NCBI GenBank assembly: GCA_019634635.1
Contig: JAHCBB010000019.1
Location: 28,359-92,358, forward strand
Direction: 5' to 3'
Source: Verrucomicrobiia bacterium
Lineage (GTDB): Bacteria > Verrucomicrobiota > Verrucomicrobiia > Limisphaerales > UBA9464
Length of the DNA: 64,000 nucleotides
This document shows positions 56,185 to 64,000 of this stretch, piece by piece. Under the pieces are notes generated by a model. That model saw only the letters and a list, made by a program, of their open reading frames with translations. It was not told where the DNA came from and searched no databases. Within the stretch, counting starts at the first letter, position 1. Every line of letters begins with the position of its first letter. The translations under genes and the position numbers were made by a program.

Positions 56185-59100
56185 ATGAGATTCAGCCATT
56201 TCTTCATCCAGAGGCCGATTTTTGCCGGAGTGCTCTCGGTCCTGATCTTTCTGGTTGGGCTGCTCGCCATGTTCCGGCTGCCGGTCTCGGAATATCCGGA
56301 GGTGATCCCACCGCAAATCGTGGTCCGCGCCGTGTATCCCGGAGCCAACCCCACCACGATTTCCGAGACCGTCGCCGTACCCCTGGAGCAACAGCTCAAC
56401 GGCGTCGAAAACTCACTCTACATCTTTTCCCAGGCGACGAGCGACGGGGTGATGACCCTGACGGTCACCTTCAAGTTGGGGACCGACATTGACCAGGCAC
56501 AGGTGCTTGTGCAGAACCGCGTCTCACAGGCGTTGCCCAAGCTGCCGGAGGAAGTCCGCCGCCTGGGGGTGCTGACCATCAAGTCCACTCCGGACCTCAC
56601 CATGGTCGTCCACCTGATCAGCGACGGCACGTACGACGACATCTACGTCCGCAACTACGCCACATTGCAGGTCAAGGACGTGCTCGCCAGGGTCCCCGGG
56701 GTGGGGCAGGTCCACGTCTTTGGCTCCGGAGACTATGCCATGCGCGTCTGGCTGGATCCGGACCGGGTGGCGGCCCGGCAGCTCACCGCCGGCGACGTGG
56801 TGGCGGCGATTCGTGAGCAGAACGTGCAGGTGGCGGCGGGCGCGGTCGGACAGCAGCCGGTATCCGGTCCGGTGAGCTTCGAGGTGCAGATCAACGCGAG
56901 GGGACGTCTCGTCACCGAGGAGGAATTCGGAAAGATCATCATCAAGCGTGGGCCCAACGGGGAGACGGTGCTGCTCAAGGACGTGGCCCGCATCGAGTTG
57001 GGCGCCGGCGAGTTCGCACTGCGCTCGCAGCTCAACAATCAGTCGGCGGTTGCCATCCCGATCTTCCAGCAGCCTGGCAGCAACGCATTGGAATTGTCGC
57101 GCAGCGTCCGCCAGGCCATGGCAACCCTCAAGACCTCATTCCCGCCCGGACTCGACTATGTTGTGGCGTATGATCCGACGGTGTTTGTGGACAAATCCAT
57201 TGATGCCGTCATCCACACCCTGTTTGAGGCGGTGTTCCTGGTGGTGCTGGTGGTGATCGTGTTCCTGCAGACCTGGCGCGCAAGTCTCATTCCGCTGGCG
57301 GCCGTCCCGGTGTCGCTGGTCGGCACCTTTGCCGTCATGGCGGCCTTGGGATTCAGCATCAATGCACTGTCCCTGTTCGGCTTGGTGCTCGCCATTGGCA
57401 TCGTGGTGGACGACGCCATCGTGGTGGTCGAAAACGTGGAGCGAAACATCGGTCTGGGCCTTACGCCCCTCGAGGCGACCCGGCAGGCCATGGATGAGGT
57501 CACCGGGCCGATTGTAGCGACGGCGTTGGTGTTGTGCGCGGTGTTCATCCCCACGGCGTTCATCAGCGGCCTGTCGGGGCAGTTTTACAAGCAGTTTGCC
57601 ATTACCATTGCCATTTCGACGGTGATCTCCGCGTTCAATTCGCTGACGCTGTCTCCGGCCCTGTGCGCGGTGCTGTTGCGCGGACGCCAGGAGCCGAAGG
57701 ACGCATTGACCCGTGGGATGGACCGATTATTCGGCTGGTTCTTCCGGCCGTTCAACCGGTTCTTCGCATGGGCGGCGGGCCGGTATTCCGCGGGCGTCGC
57801 CCGGGTGATCCGCGTGAGCGCGGTGTCGTTGCTGGTCTATGCGGGTCTCGTGTTCCTCGGCGTGCGCGTCTTCCAGCGGGTGCCCACGGGATTCATACCC
57901 GACCAGGACAAGCAGTACCTGATCTGCGTGGCGCAGCTGCCGGATGCGGCCTCGCTTGATCGCACCGACGCGGTGCTGCGACGGATGACCGAACTCGCCC
58001 TTTCGGTGCCGGGGGTCGAGGCCTCGGTTGCCTTCCCCGGATTGTCGCCCAATGGATTCACCGCAAGTCCGAATTCAGGCATCACGTTCATCTGCCTCAA
58101 GCCATTTGATGAGCGGCGGTCCCCGGACTTGTCGGCGCCGGCCATCGCCGAACGACTCGCTACATTGTTCGGGGAAATCCAGGAGGCGCGCACGCTGGTG
58201 ATCAACGCGCCACCGGTCAACGGCCTCAGCACCGGGGGCGGCTTCAAGCTGTTCATCGAGGACCGGGCCAATCTCGGTCCGGAATCCCTGTATGGAGTCA
58301 CCTGGGGAATCATCGGGCAGGCCTACGCGACCAACGTGCTCCAGGGTGTCTATTCCACCTATCAGATCAACGTTCCCCAGCTCGAAGCCGACGTGAACCG
58401 CATCAAGGCCAAGTCCATGGGCGTTCCGTTGGGCAGCCTGTTTGAGACCATGCAGGTGAACCTCGGGTCCCTGTATGTGAACGATTTCAACCGGTTCGGG
58501 CGCACCTATCAGGTGATCGCCCAGGCGGACGCCCCGTTTCGAGCGTCCGCGGAACAGGTCACGCGACTGAAGGTTCGAAGTGAGACGGGCCAGATGGTTC
58601 CGATGGGATCGCTGGTCCGGATTCGCGAGAGCTCCGGGCCCGACCGTGTGATGCGTTACAACGGCTATCCCGCCGCGGAAATCAACGGTGCCCCGGCACC
58701 GGGCTACAGCTCGGGACAGGCGGAGTCCTTCATCGAGGGGTTGGTCCGCGCGAACCTCCCGCCGGGCATGGCCTTTGAATGGACGGAACTTGCCTACCAG
58801 CAGCGAATCGCCGGGAACACCGCCTTCCTGGTCTTCCCGCTGTGCGTGCTGCTGGTCTTCCTGGTCCTGGCCGCGCAATACGAAAGCCTGAGCCTGCCAC
58901 TGGTCATCATTCTGATTGTGCCCATGTGCCTGCTGAGCGCGATGCTGGGCGTGATGCTCAGCGGCGGGGACAACAACATCTTCACCCAGATCGGCCTCAT
59001 CGTTCTCGTCGGACTCGCCTGCAAGAACGCCATCCTCATCGTCGAGTTTGCCCGCGAAAAGCAGCATGCCGGGTCGGGGGTCGTCGAGGCCGCGCTGGAG

Positions 59101-59364
59101 GCGTGCCGGCTGCGATTGCGTCCGATCCTGATGACCAGCATCGCCTTTATTGCCGGAGTGTTTCCGCTGGTGGTCTCCACCGGTGCGGGCGCCGAGATGC
59201 GCCAGGCGATGGGGGTCGCGGTGTTCGCCGGCATGATCGGAGTCACCTTTTTTGGGTTGTTTCTGACCCCGGTGTTTTACGTCGTCATCCTGAACCTCTT
59301 CGGCCGCCTTCGACGCCCGGCACCGGTAACCGTTCCGGGCCATCCGAGGCCCGCCGCCTCCTGA
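56185..59364 (+). CDS. RND efflux pump, HAE-1 (AcrB-like) family
   Basis: A 1,059-residue inner-membrane proton/drug antiporter. Twelve transmembrane segments in the usual two sets of six. N-terminus FFIQRPIFAGVLSVLIFLVG; proton-relay aspartates in helix 4 (GIVVDDAIVVVENVERN); periplasmic porter and docking domains between; helix 10 lysine region (GLACKNAILIVEFAREK). Length and motifs match AcrB/MexB-type hydrophobic and amphiphilic exporters. ATG 56185 is the family start. Substrates cannot be read from sequence; control is probably by the TetR protein upstream. Confidence 0.95.
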   Translation: MRFSHFFIQRPIFAGVLSVLIFLVGLLAMFRLPVSEYPEVIPPQIVVRAVYPGANPTTISETVAVPLEQQLNGVENSLYIFSQATSDGVMTLTVTFKLGTDIDQAQVLVQNRVSQALPKLPEEVRRLGVLTIKSTPDLTMVVHLISDGTYDDIYVRNYATLQVKDVLARVPGVGQVHVFGSGDYAMRVWLDPDRVAARQLTAGDVVAAIREQNVQVAAGAVGQQPVSGPVSFEVQINARGRLVTEEEFGKIIIKRGPNGETVLLKDVARIELGAGEFALRSQLNNQSAVAIPIFQQPGSNALELSRSVRQAMATLKTSFPPGLDYVVAYDPTVFVDKSIDAVIHTLFEAVFLVVLVVIVFLQTWRASLIPLAAVPVSLVGTFAVMAALGFSINALSLFGLVLAIGIVVDDAIVVVENVERNIGLGLTPLEATRQAMDEVTGPIVATALVLCAVFIPTAFISGLSGQFYKQFAITIAISTVISAFNSLTLSPALCAVLLRGRQEPKDALTRGMDRLFGWFFRPFNRFFAWAAGRYSAGVARVIRVSAVSLLVYAGLVFLGVRVFQRVPTGFIPDQDKQYLICVAQLPDAASLDRTDAVLRRMTELALSVPGVEASVAFPGLSPNGFTASPNSGITFICLKPFDERRSPDLSAPAIAERLATLFGEIQEARTLVINAPPVNGLSTGGGFKLFIEDRANLGPESLYGVTWGIIGQAYATNVLQGVYSTYQINVPQLEADVNRIKAKSMGVPLGSLFETMQVNLGSLYVNDFNRFGRTYQVIAQADAPFRASAEQVTRLKVRSETGQMVPMGSLVRIRESSGPDRVMRYNGYPAAEINGAPAPGYSSGQAESFIEGLVRANLPPGMAFEWTELAYQQRIAGNTAFLVFPLCVLLVFLVLAAQYESLSLPLVIILIVPMCLLSAMLGVMLSGGDNNIFTQIGLIVLVGLACKNAILIVEFAREKQHAGSGVVEAALEACRLRLRPILMTSIAFIAGVFPLVVSTGAGAEMRQAMGVAVFAGMIGVTFFGLFLTPVFYVVILNLFGRLRRPAPVTVPGHPRPAAS

Positions 59365-59398
59365 CGCGCACCGGCTCCTATGCGCGGTCGCCGTGCAC

Positions 59399-59422
59399 GG
59401 ATCCTGGATCAAGCCAGGATCC
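59399..59422. terminator. Hairpin between convergent genes, overlapping a stop codon
   Basis: ggatcctgg (59399-59407) and ccaggatcc (59414-59422) pair perfectly over 9 bp with loop atcaag. It sits 34 bases after the RND stop and covers the stop codon of the DUF1501 gene (59409-59411). A two-way terminator is plausible from position; there is no T-run. Confidence 0.5.
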
Positions 59423-60824
59423 CGCGCACCACCTCCCCGGCGACGTCCGTCAACCGGTAGTCGCGGCCGGTGTGTCGAAACGTGAGCCGTTCGTGATCGA
59501 GACCCATGAGGTGCAGGATCGTGGCGTGAAAGTCATGGACATGGACCGGGTGCCGCGCGGGGCGGATGCCGTAGTCGTCGGATTCGCCGTACACGGTCCC
59601 GGCGTTCACCCCGGCGCCCGCCAGCCAGGAGGAGAACACCCAGTGATGGTGCTCCCGGCCCCGCGCATCGGCGGTGGCGTTGAAGGGCGTCCGCCCGAAC
59701 TCGGTGGTCCAGACCACGAGCGTCTCGTCCAGGAGACCCCGCTGCCTGAGGTCCCGCAGCAGCCCGGCCGTCGCCCGGTCCACGTTCCTGGCGAGAGGGG
59801 CATGCGTCATCATGTCTCCGTGGGCGTCCCAGTTGTCGGAGGATCCCACGTCAATCAGCTCGATGAAGCGCACCCCGCGTTCGGCCAGGCGTCGCGCGAC
59901 GAGACACTGCCAGGCAAAGCCCTGGGTGCTGCCGCGGGGCAGTCCGTACAGGGCCAGCGTTGCATCGTTCTCCTGCGTGAGGTCGAACACTTCCGGCAAT
60001 TCCAGCTGCATGCCGAAGGCGGTCTCGAACGAGCGGATCCGGGCGTCGAGCAGCGGATCCCCTGCCCGGGGCATGCGGTGCCGCTCGTTGATGGCCGCCA
60101 GGGCCTCGAGCTCCATGGCCTGCAGTCGTTCGCTCGCCACCCGCCGCCGCAGGTTGGCGACCGGTTCCGCTCCGGGCACCACCAACGTCCCCTGGTGCGC
60201 CCCGGGCAGGAAGTCTCCGGCCCAAATCTGGCCTCCCGCATAGGGTGTTCTGGGGGCGATCACCATGAAGGAAGGCAGATTCCGGTTCTCGGTGCCCAGG
60301 CCGTAGCTCACCCATGCCCCAAGGCTGGGGCGTGCAAACGTGAAGGACCCGGTATGAAGTCCCAGTGTGGCTTCGTAGTGATTCGTGTGGTCGGAAACCA
60401 TGGACCGGACGACGCAGAGATCGTCCACGCACCGGGCCATTTCCGGGAACAGGCCGCTCACTTCGGTGCCGCAGCGACCGTGGCGGATGAATTCCCATTG
60501 GGGTCTTGTGAGGTACATCGCGAATTCCCCCTTGCGCCCCTGGAATTCGTCCACTGAAACCGTCCGTCCCGCATCGGCAAACAGCCGCGGTTTGGGATCC
60601 CACGAATCCACATGAGACACCCCGCCGCTCATGTAAAGAAAGATCACCCGCTTTGCCTTCGGCTCAAAATGGGGTGCGCGGGGTGCCAGCGGATCGGGCG
60701 CTTCCGTTCGCAAGGACTCTTCGGCAAGCATTCGTGAAACCACTCCCGGAAACAGCGTCGAACCGCCGACCAGGGAACGCAGGAAGCCGCGACGTTGTGG
60801 ATCGAATGGGCGGGGCAGGGTCAT
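59409..60824 (-). CDS. DUF1501 family protein
   Basis: A 471-residue protein of the DUF1501 family, which has an alkaline-phosphatase-like fold and is encoded next to DUF1549/DUF1553 proteins in planctomycetes and verrucomicrobia, as here. N-terminus PQRRGFLRSLVGGSTLFPGV is a Tat-like leader. Family landmarks: RVIFLYMSGGVSHVDSWDPK, DHTNHYEATLGLHTG, LIDVGSSDNWDAHGDMMTHA, WTTEFGRTPF and HHHWVFSSWLAGAG. The conserved Asp and His residues would bind metal. It starts seven bases after the DUF1549/1553 gene. The reaction is unknown. Confidence 0.93.
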   Translation of the reverse strand: MTLPRPFDPQRRGFLRSLVGGSTLFPGVVSRMLAEESLRTEAPDPLAPRAPHFEPKAKRVIFLYMSGGVSHVDSWDPKPRLFADAGRTVSVDEFQGRKGEFAMYLTRPQWEFIRHGRCGTEVSGLFPEMARCVDDLCVVRSMVSDHTNHYEATLGLHTGSFTFARPSLGAWVSYGLGTENRNLPSFMVIAPRTPYAGGQIWAGDFLPGAHQGTLVVPGAEPVANLRRRVASERLQAMELEALAAINERHRMPRAGDPLLDARIRSFETAFGMQLELPEVFDLTQENDATLALYGLPRGSTQGFAWQCLVARRLAERGVRFIELIDVGSSDNWDAHGDMMTHAPLARNVDRATAGLLRDLRQRGLLDETLVVWTTEFGRTPFNATADARGREHHHWVFSSWLAGAGVNAGTVYGESDDYGIRPARHPVHVHDFHATILHLMGLDHERLTFRHTGRDYRLTDVAGEVVRGILA

Positions 60825-60831
60825 GTCCGGC

Positions 60832-63777
60832 TCACTCCACGGTCAGGAACTCGTTGCTGCCAAGGACGACCCGGATGAACGCCGCCAGCGGGCGATGTCC
60901 CGGTGCCTCCGCACCCACTCCAGCCAGTTCGTCCTCGTACCGCTCCAGGAACCCCAGACCTTCAGCGGATTCGTTCGTGGTGGGATTGCGTCCCAGCACC
61001 CGCCGGTACACCCATTGGATCCGGGCGGCGGCCTCAGGGTTCCCGGCGGCAATGGTGCCGGCAAGCTGGTCGGCGGCTTCATGGACGAACGGATCATTTA
61101 AGAAATAGAGCGCCTGGGTGGGCACGGTGGTCGGACGGCGATCCGGGGTGCTGGCATTCGGATCGGGCCCGTCAAACAGTGCGAGGAACGGGTGCCGTTG
61201 AAGGCGCCGGGTCATCAGGTAGACGCTCCGCCTGTTGTGCGCGTACTCCGCACTGAAGGGGCCGTGTTGCGTGTAGCTCCAGGTGATGGGGCTCGGGAAC
61301 GGGTGACCCGCGCCGGGGGTTTCATCAAGCGTCCCACCGGCCCAAAGAACGGAGTCCCGCAGTTCCTCTGCGCTCAAGCGACGCCGGGGATACACCATCG
61401 TTTGGGGATACCTGCCCTCAGGTCTTGCAGCCGCGCCGGCGCGCCGACCGGCCGGAAGGGGGTCCGGATACTCCACGGTCGCGCAGGCGGGTGACGCGGA
61501 GCCATCCGCCTCGACTCCGCACATCTGATACCCTGCGCTGCCCATGATCAACCGGTGCATGGCCTTGACCGACCAGCCTGATCGGATGAACTCGCTGGCC
61601 AGAAAGTCCAGCAGCCCGGGAATTTCCGGTGCCTGGCCGCGGAAACCGAAGTCGTTTGGTGTTCGGACCAGCCCCTGTCCAAAGTGCGACAACCAGATCC
61701 GGTTCACCATGACCCGCGCGGTCAGCGGGTGGGCCGGGCTGGCCAGCCAGTTTGCCAGTTCGAGGCGCCCGCTGCCGAGGGCGGACGCCGGCAAGGGGCC
61801 GCCGCCAAGCGCCGTCAACAATCCGCGGGGCACCTCTTCACCCGGACGGTCCGGATCTCCGCGGACTTGCAAGCGTGCATTGCGCGGGGTGCCGTCGCTG
61901 ACGGCATAGGTCATGGAGAAGGGCCCCTCCGCCAGCAGTGTCTCCAGCTCACGTCGTGCCTCTCCAGCCTGCTGGTGCACGTTCGCCAATTCCGCCCGAA
62001 GCGCCGCAACCTCGGCGCGCCGGGCCCCAAAGGTCGAAACCTCTCGCTGGCCCACCCGGGAATCGGGCGGCGACGCTGCATTCGCCGCGTCCGAACCTTC
62101 CTCCAGGGTGGCCAGTTGCTTCAATCGCTCCTCGAGTTCGGCGGCAGTCGGGCGCGGGTGAAGTTCAGCCAGTGCCGGCACCGTTGTGGACACCGCAGCG
62201 ATGGGAACTCTTTGCACGGCAAGGTTGTCCACGCACAATGACGGCGGCGGCACGCCCAACGGCTCCGCAGACTCGATCGCCACCCAGTCCATGGCGCCGT
62301 CCCAGTCCGGTGAGAGGGAACGTGGACCAAACGCGACGGTGTCCCCGGGTCGTCCCACAACTCCGGAGACGGTCCCGGCCTCCGGACGGATCGTGAACTG
62401 CATGTTGAACCACTGGCCCGGGGGCGGGACCCGGACGAACTCCATAATGGGGCCGGTACGCACCGCGAGGGAATCCTGCGAGATCAGAATTTCGAACGCC
62501 TTGGCGCCGGATGCGGACCCGAGCCAGAAGCCATGCCAGCCGGTGGCGGACGGATCGCGGGTCCCGACCCGTGCGTCGAGGTTTACAAACAACGACCCGT
62601 CTTCCGTGTTGAGGCCGAGTGGCCTCAAGGATTGCGCCATTCGGTATCGGTTTGTGCCCCCGGTCAGGCGCACGCCGACGCGACCGGCGGGGTGGAGATT
62701 CCTGAACGGACTTTGGGCGTCCGCCAGCACCGCGATCGGCCCCTCGGAAGTCCAGGGCGATACCAGGACGCCCTTGCTCCCGCCCGCCGCGGGTGCCTGC
62801 ATCTCGAAGTCGCCGTCCAGCGCCTGCAGCGAGCGCAGGATGCCGCCCGGAACGACCTGTCCGGCACGCTCGAGAGTTGCTGCCAGCCGGGCGATTCGCT
62901 GCTCGTAGGCCTCCCACAACAACGCGGACTCCTGTGGAGGCACCAGAGGGGCGAGCGCCCGGTGCTTCTGCTTCTGCTCCGAGCCGGGGAACGCGTATCG
63001 CGTACTCTCAAAGATGCCGTAGAGCGCGTAGTAATCGGTCATGGAGACCGGATCATACTTGTGCGCATGGCAGCGGGCGCAGCCCAGAGTCAGTCCGAGG
63101 AACGTCTGGCCGACGGTGTCAATGGTGTCCTGAATTGTGAGATGGTGATAATTCTCGGAGTCGAATCCGAAGCGCCGGGAAACGGCAATGAATCCGGTGG
63201 CAGTGACCCGTTCGGCATAGCGCTCGCGGTCCCCATGGCGCGCGAGAAGGTCACCCGCAATCTGCTCACGAAGAAATTCGTCGTAGGGCTTGTCGGCATT
63301 GAAGGCGTGGATGACGTAGTTGCGATACCGCCAGGCGTCTGGCACCGGGAAATCTGCGGTTTCACCGGCCGTATCGGCATAGCGCACGACATCCAGCCAG
63401 TGGCGTCCCCAATGCTCCCCGTAGCGTGGAGAGCTCAGCAGTCCCTCCACCAATCGTGGAAATGCATCCGGGGCAGGATCCGCCTCGAAAGCCTCGACCG
63501 CCCCGGCGGTGGGCGGCATTCCGGTGAGACCATAGGTCGCACGCCGGATCAGTGTCCGCCGGCCTGCCCTGGGAACAGGTGTCTGGCCCGCGGCCTCCCA
63601 GGTCGCGAGCAGGAACCGATCCAAAGGATTCCGGCACCAGGTCGTATTGGTCACCAAAGGCGGAGCGGGGATCTGAACGGGGCGGAAGGCCCAGTGCGCC
63701 GCCTCCACCGCCTCCGTTGCCATGGACTTCCCGCATGCCGCCCACACCAACCCGAGAATCAAACACCAACGGTTCAT
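60832..63777 (-). CDS. DUF1549/DUF1553 protein without N-terminal cytochrome domain
   Basis: A 981-residue exported protein (signal MNRWCLILGLVWAACGKSMA). DUF1549 spans about residues 45-255 (PLDRFLLATWEAAGQTPVPR; RYGEHWGRHWLDVVRYADTA; YDEFLREQIAGDLLA). A concanavalin/LamG-like domain (about 310-540) and a helical linker follow; DUF1553 ends the chain (ARVMVNRIWLSHFGQGLVRT; SGWSVKAMHRLIMGSAGYQM). Most family members begin with a PSCyt1 heme c domain; that N-terminal domain is absent here, though a single CxxCH (CARCH, near residue 235-240) lies within DUF1549. The downstream DUF1501 gene completes the usual pair. Function unknown. Confidence 0.9.
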   Translation of the reverse strand: MNRWCLILGLVWAACGKSMATEAVEAAHWAFRPVQIPAPPLVTNTTWCRNPLDRFLLATWEAAGQTPVPRAGRRTLIRRATYGLTGMPPTAGAVEAFEADPAPDAFPRLVEGLLSSPRYGEHWGRHWLDVVRYADTAGETADFPVPDAWRYRNYVIHAFNADKPYDEFLREQIAGDLLARHGDRERYAERVTATGFIAVSRRFGFDSENYHHLTIQDTIDTVGQTFLGLTLGCARCHAHKYDPVSMTDYYALYGIFESTRYAFPGSEQKQKHRALAPLVPPQESALLWEAYEQRIARLAATLERAGQVVPGGILRSLQALDGDFEMQAPAAGGSKGVLVSPWTSEGPIAVLADAQSPFRNLHPAGRVGVRLTGGTNRYRMAQSLRPLGLNTEDGSLFVNLDARVGTRDPSATGWHGFWLGSASGAKAFEILISQDSLAVRTGPIMEFVRVPPPGQWFNMQFTIRPEAGTVSGVVGRPGDTVAFGPRSLSPDWDGAMDWVAIESAEPLGVPPPSLCVDNLAVQRVPIAAVSTTVPALAELHPRPTAAELEERLKQLATLEEGSDAANAASPPDSRVGQREVSTFGARRAEVAALRAELANVHQQAGEARRELETLLAEGPFSMTYAVSDGTPRNARLQVRGDPDRPGEEVPRGLLTALGGGPLPASALGSGRLELANWLASPAHPLTARVMVNRIWLSHFGQGLVRTPNDFGFRGQAPEIPGLLDFLASEFIRSGWSVKAMHRLIMGSAGYQMCGVEADGSASPACATVEYPDPLPAGRRAGAAARPEGRYPQTMVYPRRRLSAEELRDSVLWAGGTLDETPGAGHPFPSPITWSYTQHGPFSAEYAHNRRSVYLMTRRLQRHPFLALFDGPDPNASTPDRRPTTVPTQALYFLNDPFVHEAADQLAGTIAAGNPEAAARIQWVYRRVLGRNPTTNESAEGLGFLERYEDELAGVGAEAPGHRPLAAFIRVVLGSNEFLTVE

Positions 63778-63853
63778 CGTAATCGCGCAGCGCCAGCATG
63801 CCGTGAGGCTCCGTCAGGAAGCGAGATCACACTGGGGGGGCGGAGGATTCGGA

Positions 63854-64000
63854 CTACCTTGCGTCATCAGCGGCTTCAAGGATTTCCACGAGGAGGAAGC
63901 GCTGGGCTCCTGCATTCACGGGCAACCGGTCTCGGACCGTCACGGTCCTCCATCCATCCGAAACCACGTCGCTGACCGGAACCACTTCCTCAGGAGACAA
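63854..64000 (-). CDS. C-terminus of a secreted protein, cut by the window edge
   Basis: The last 48 codons and TAG stop (63854-63856) of a minus-strand gene entering from the right. The visible end (GWRTVTVRDRLPVNAGAQRF then LLVEI) resembles the W...RF.L pattern at the C-termini of several secreted verrucomicrobial proteins. The rest of the protein is outside the window, so no function can be given. It lies 76 bases upstream of the DUF1549/1553 gene. Confidence 0.6.
   Translation of the reverse strand: MSPEEVVPVSDVVSDGWRTVTVRDRLPVNAGAQRFLLVEILEAADDAR

Overview
The window is high-GC bacterial DNA that reads as a free-living member of the Verrucomicrobiota, probably a Limisphaerales/Pedosphaera-like lineage. 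The evidence is gene content. Lysine synthesis runs through LL-diaminopimelate aminotransferase (dapL), typical of the PVC superphylum. Planctomycete/Verrucomicrobium-type families occur in clusters: DUF1592/DUF1588 multidomain c-type cytochrome, DUF1552, DUF1501, DUF1549/DUF1553, ThuA-DUF1080, and CehA/McbA metallohydrolases. There are large secreted CotH/lamin-tail-domain proteins and an H-X9-DG prepilin-like protein. KdsB and lipoproteins imply a Gram-negative envelope. The phylum is well supported; the order is inference.

Layout. 1-1882 (-): aspS, running off the left edge. 2042-9776 (+): carboxylesterase, secreted IPT/TIG-repeat protein, pgsA-pgpA phosphatidylglycerol pair, CehA-like metallohydrolase, small secreted protein. 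9777-10089: gene-free, with strong hairpins. 10090-17291 (+): prepilin-like protein, then a catabolic-looking block (DUF1592 cytochrome, DUF1552, ThuA-DUF1080, Gfo/Idh/MocA oxidoreductase). 17358-19277 (+): VanY-like peptidase and dapL. 19288-25712 (-): CotH/LTD surface protein, and a solute:sodium symporter with a very large periplasmic insertion plus a small membrane partner. 25837-27018 (+): FG-GAP/VCBS protein. 27052-31520 (-): kdsB-ligA-comM. 31585-34120 (-): four-gene lipoprotein operon (LpoB-like, COG3014-like, YcfL-like and a small lipoprotein). 34307-34800: a winged-helix DNA-binding candidate with its own promoter and intrinsic terminator. 34835-36641 (+): hisF, hisI, membrane protein. 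36711-40435 (+): alkaline-phosphatase-superfamily protein and a second CehA-like protein. 40455-50402 (-): a ~3,315-residue CotH/LTD/Ig protein. 50495-52764 (+): argJ-argB. 53014-53745 (+): VapBC-type toxin-antitoxin. 53898-59364 (+): TetR regulator, unknown 108-residue protein, RND adaptor and RND pump. 59409-63777 (-): DUF1549/1553 plus DUF1501 pair. 63854-64000 (-): C-terminus of another secreted protein.

The housekeeping genes (aspS, pgsA, pgpA, dapL, ligA, comM, kdsB, hisF, hisI, argJ, argB) are intact except aspS, which is cut by the window edge. Most of the rest is envelope or secretome: at least a dozen products carry signal peptides, lipoboxes or Tat-like leaders. Four otherwise unrelated secreted proteins end in the same kind of ~50-65-residue C-terminal module, and a fifth partial one may as well. 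I found no rRNA, tRNA, CRISPR array, intact insertion sequence, prophage or replication origin. Nothing forms a clear new defence or mobile system. The strongest unusual items are the symporter insertion, the shared C-terminal module, the lipoprotein operon and the solitary winged-helix transcription unit.
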